Under the pieces are notes generated by a model, which worked only from the letters and a program-made list of their open reading frames with translations, was not told the DNA's origin and made no database searches. DNA of 10,468 nt. Origin: Trachelipus rathkii. Lineage: Eukaryota; Arthropoda; Malacostraca; Isopoda; Trachelipodidae. Of the stretch, positions 8,407 through 10,468 are shown piece after piece; the stretch's first letter is position 1; each line of letters opens with the position of its first letter. The stretch covers positions 20,001 through 30,468 of the forward strand of contig JABUQX010042025.1 of assembly GCA_015478945.1 (NCBI GenBank). Direction: 5' to 3'. A program made the translations under genes and the position numbers.

Positions 8407-9075
8407 ACATGGAAGCGATGCACTTCGACATGCTCTCCGTCCTTATTCACAGCCATTTTCCCATTAAAAACACCCGATGGGACCATGCGTCCTTTGTGTG
8501 ACACAGAAGCTAAATTCGTACAAATGGGTCCTTTCCCTATTCCCATTAACAGATACTACATTTATCCTTCAAGGTACAATATTGCAACAATCGACCTACA
8601 AAAATTATTGATAAATAGAAATGGAGGACGACAGCGTAGAAACTGGCGTTTCTCACATTACCCAAGGAAATTTTAATGAATGCTTGGACGTGAAAAATGA
8701 CCAGCCTACTTCCAGAGAGCATGAAACTTGCAACAGAGTCACATCTCTTGGAAGGAGGTTAGGATATATCATGATGTACTAATGGTCAGTGACACTTTTG
8801 AAAAGCATTAGTCCATCTAAGGAGGTTCCTTGTAGCATTCATCGGTGAACGATTTAAGTTCAAAACCACAAACTATATACTCAGAGAGAAAGGTGAAATT
8901 TTGGACATATGCTTTCCATGAGGGGCATGGTAACCGCTTGGAAAGAAACTTGACAAGGAATAAGAGATTTGCCCAGTCCAAAAGTGTCCGCCCAAGTTAG
9001 GCAATTATGTTATACATTTCTACCGCCGACACATCCCTAATTGTTTTACATTCCACAACCTTTTTGAATATTAAA
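8407..9075 (+). pseudogene. Gypsy-type reverse transcriptase, decayed, in several frames
   Basis: Conserved blocks come in order. In 8407-8676: CSPSL, KTPDGTMRP, CDTEAKF at the DYR-x-LN position, FPIPINR, and NIATIDLQK with the first catalytic Asp at 8593-8595. In 8621-8782 (next frame): HITQGNF and CLDVKNDQPTSRE, matching the segment that ends in the Pro-Phe-Gly and Ala-Pro-x-Phe-Gln blocks. In 8764-8808: YHDVLMVSDTFEKH, the YxDD loop. In 8811-8921: HLRRFLVAFI and REKGEILDICF. Then IRDLPSPKVSAQVRQ (8960-9004) and HFYRRHIPN (9015-9041), the thumb/connection. The YxDD box is one residue short and keeps only one Asp. At least four frame changes occur. The enzyme would copy element RNA into DNA. 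Confidence 0.88.
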
Positions 9076-9099
9076 GGTAACGTAATGTCAATTGACTGA

Positions 9100-9549
9100 A
9101 ATCCAGCAGCCTTTGATGAAAACATAAAACAACTTCTGAACTACACACCTTTACTGTATATCCGACGGCTCGGCTAATGCACACCAACTTTATATATACT
9201 GACCGCATCCTGAGAGAGGTGGCAGAGCCTGCCTTAGCCAGACAAGAAGATCAAGAAAAACCAATGCCTTCATCTACTGTCTTTTCAAAAGCAAAACGCA
9301 AATACATACTAACAGAAAGGAAGTTAGCCGCCAATACGGTGGGCTAATAAGACTCTAACCCTTCACCTATCAAATGCAAACGTAATAAATTTTACAGACC
9401 ATCAACTATTTTGTTCCCGAACATGGCCTTTATAAAACCAGAGTCGCCAAGACTTTAAAAGATTAAATGCCGGACATAACAGGTATGTTATTGCCGGGCA
9501 AAGAAAATATTCGCGCATATCTGTCCTAGAGGTCCATATGACAAATTGA
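9100..9549 (+). pseudogene. RNase H domain of the Gypsy-type Pol, decayed
   Basis: At 9100-9177 AAFDENIKQLLNYTPLLY matches the segment just before RNase H. An intact 56-codon frame follows at 9177-9347: FIYTD with the first catalytic-type Asp (9201-9203), then ALARQEDQEKPM and TVFSKAKRKYILTERKLAA, the best-preserved stretch of the whole element, containing the family's Ser-Lys-x-x-x-x-Tyr and Thr-Glu residues. In the next frame come FTDHQLF (9391-9411, the TDH block) and, after another shift, SRQDFKRLNAGHN and AGQRKYS. The domain degrades the RNA strand of the hybrid. The order relative to reverse transcriptase is correct. Breaks: a TAA at 9175, a TAA at 9345, and frameshifts near 9350 and 9430. 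Confidence 0.85.
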
Positions 9550-9734
9550 ACTATGGAAACTAGTTATCTCCGAGAAATCCCAGAAATGGATTTAAGAAAT
9601 TTTCAGATGCTCTGGTGGAGAGATTCACTGTTCCAAGGTGGTTTCTCACTATAGATATGACATATGAACAACATTAGAATTAGAGTAGAAATGTGGATGA
9701 ATTGATAGCCACACACGTGAAACTTATCATTACC

Positions 9735-9854
9735 AACTGGTAAGCAATGAAGAGAACCCTACTTACACATTCAACACCTAGATATCCATGGACAAACCCT
9801 TATCGATAGCATTCAACTATGCATAAATGCGAACAGATAAAAGTAGGTTATTAA
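9735..9854 (+). pseudogene. Integrase N-terminal zinc-binding remnant
   Basis: In one frame MKRTLLTHSTPRYPWTNPYR (from 9747) is followed by a TAG at 9807 and then HSTMHKCEQIKVGY (9810-9851). This fits the second half of the integrase HHCC domain: the basic-Thr segment, the Arg-Tyr-x-Trp block, and the final Cys followed by Glu-Gln-x-Lys. The first of the two Cys is not in this frame, although a TGC at 9820-9822 lies seven bases upstream, so a small frameshift may have separated the pair. The two His are not clearly seen. The domain helps integrase bind the element ends. Confidence 0.55.
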
Positions 9855-9879
9855 TAAAAATACCTTTACAGTTGATTCC

Positions 9880-10032
9880 TGATAGCAAAAGATCGTATTT
9901 GTTCTTGTCGCGGTGGACTCACTTAACGCCTATGCCAACGGATAATAAATTGCTGATCAGGCTACAAGTTTTTGGAAGCATATCCTCGTCCACCCAATGA
10001 CCTCTGTTATTCAGGGTCATGATCTGCATTAG
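9880..10032 (+). pseudogene. Integrase catalytic-core remnant
   Basis: One frame reads KIVFVLVAVDSLNAYANG, two stops (9943-9948), then IADQATSFWKHILVHP and TSVIQGHD before a TAG at 10030. The hydrophobic strand ending in Val-Asp (Asp 9916-9918) followed by an Ala-Tyr segment is typical of the first catalytic Asp of the DDE core. The later block resembles the helix and strand leading to the second Asp (candidate 10021-10023). The two are only 35 codons apart, fewer than usual, so about 20 residues appear to be missing. I could not find the third acidic residue. The placement after RNase H and the zinc-binding part supports the call. Confidence 0.5.
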
Positions 10033-10468
10033 AACGGAGTCTCTGCAGATGAGAATGATACAGCGGACCGATATCTCATAACCTTTGCAGAAACTATTAA
10101 CTCTGTGGTGGCAGGAGTTTGATGTGACACAGATATCTGAACGAAAACCTACACACAATTATTCCTTGAAAAACTTCTATGATCATCAATACTCACGATA
10201 CCGTAGAATATTAATCCAAATCATGATTGCAAAAAATGACCCCCTATGAGCGTTGGAAAAGAGCCTACAAAATAATTCACCTTCGAGGTCCCCTTAAACT
10301 ATTCGTTATTTCTCAAAATCTTTATGCACTCTGATGGTATTTAAGATTACATCGGAACGCAATGATCATTACAAACTATGGGTATCATTTATATTTGCAG
10401 TGCAGTTCCGGTGATCAACATTAGAGTTTGCCCAAGACAGCGCCATATATCCTTGCAATCTGTATCAC
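10033..10468 (+). other. Right end of window, probably rest of integrase; nothing assigned
   Basis: Integrase C-terminal sequence would be expected. In separate frames I see short pieces that might belong (ITFAETINSVVAG near 10075, PYERWKRAYKIIHLRGPLKL near 10245), but none is diagnostic. Stops occur in every frame. No polypurine tract or LTR start is recognisable, and no stretch visibly repeats 5791-6260. The minus-strand open frame at 9919-10158 overlaps the integrase remnant and is taken as a shadow. Confidence 0.35.

Larger units (their letters stand above)
5791..10468 (+). mobile_element. Decayed Ty3/Gypsy-type LTR retrotransposon, 3' end outside window
   Basis: Gag-like segments, a CCHC knuckle, aspartic protease, reverse transcriptase, RNase H and integrase remnants follow each other on one strand in the order typical of Ty3/Gypsy (Metaviridae), not Copia, where integrase precedes reverse transcriptase. 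The reading frame changes many times and stops are frequent, so no polyprotein can be made from this copy. The left limit is set only by the end of the AT array. I see no 5' LTR with a matching partner, so the 5' end may be truncated or overgrown by AT repeats. No envelope gene can be judged because the window ends soon after integrase. Frameshift density could partly reflect indel errors in a long-read assembly, but the lost catalytic residues point to true decay. Confidence 0.85.

Noticed and set aside
8491..8520. CDTEAKF as an aspartic protease active site
   Set aside because: It fits the DYR-x-LN position of reverse transcriptase, being preceded by PDGTMRP and followed by FPIPINR and TIDLQK. 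The protease remnant at 7092-7280 is upstream, where it belongs.
9520..9690. A second reverse transcriptase palm block (KLN, then SDALVERF and PRWFLTIDM)
   Set aside because: It resembles the first catalytic Asp block, but it lies after RNase H, and a better, complete set of reverse transcriptase blocks exists at 8407-9075 in the correct position.
9919..10158. 79-codon minus ORF
   Set aside because: It is a shadow of the integrase remnant on the plus strand; no motif was seen.
5791..10468. LTR pair, polypurine tract or envelope gene
   Set aside because: I looked for a repeat of 5791-6260 near the right end and for an LTR border, and saw none. The element probably ends outside the window.
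1..10468. CRISPR array, tRNA, rRNA, bacterial operon or phage module
   Set aside because: There are no regularly spaced repeats with unique spacers, no cloverleaf-like or rRNA segments, and no series of intact genes with ribosome binding sites.

Overview
This looks like a stretch of nuclear, non-coding DNA from an animal, most likely an arthropod and plausibly a decapod crustacean. The grounds are very long interrupted (AT)n arrays, a (CT)n tract, a broken LINE endonuclease and a broken Ty3/Gypsy polyprotein. The absence of any long intact ORF, operon or Shine-Dalgarno layout argues against a bacterium or phage. The decapod guess rests on my memory that this endonuclease family, often annotated as craniofacial development protein 2-like, is abundant in decapod assemblies. 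It could not be searched here.

Layout: 1-1140 is a left flank of mixed composition. It holds an unidentified coding-like stretch (389-1013, two frames) and a minus-strand open frame that runs off the left edge. 1141-3180 is degenerate AT microsatellite with two islands of ordinary composition (about 1791-1976 and 2538-2668). 3181-3905 is AT-rich DNA with nothing recognised, and 3906-4185 is a CT-rich tract. 4186-4990 on the minus strand is the apurinic-type endonuclease domain of a LINE, with frameshifts and stops, cut off where its reverse transcriptase should follow. 5381-5790 is a third AT array.

From about 5791 to the right edge lies one decayed Ty3/Gypsy-type element on the plus strand. 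Its parts occur in canonical order, spread over all three frames: gag-like segments (5917-6616), a CCHC zinc knuckle (6880-6918), an aspartic protease remnant (7092-7280), reverse transcriptase (about 8407-9075), RNase H (about 9100-9549), and integrase with zinc-binding and catalytic-core remnants (about 9735-10032). The longest ORFs reveal almost none of this; it appears only by following homology from frame to frame. Most domains carry stops, shifts and changed or lost key residues, so the element is dead as written. No LTR pair is visible and the 3' end lies outside the window.

I found no intact gene, RNA gene or CRISPR array and no convincing new biological system. The least explained parts are the coding-like stretch at 389-1013, the island at 1791-1976 inside the AT array, and the unassigned 1.1 kb between protease and reverse transcriptase.
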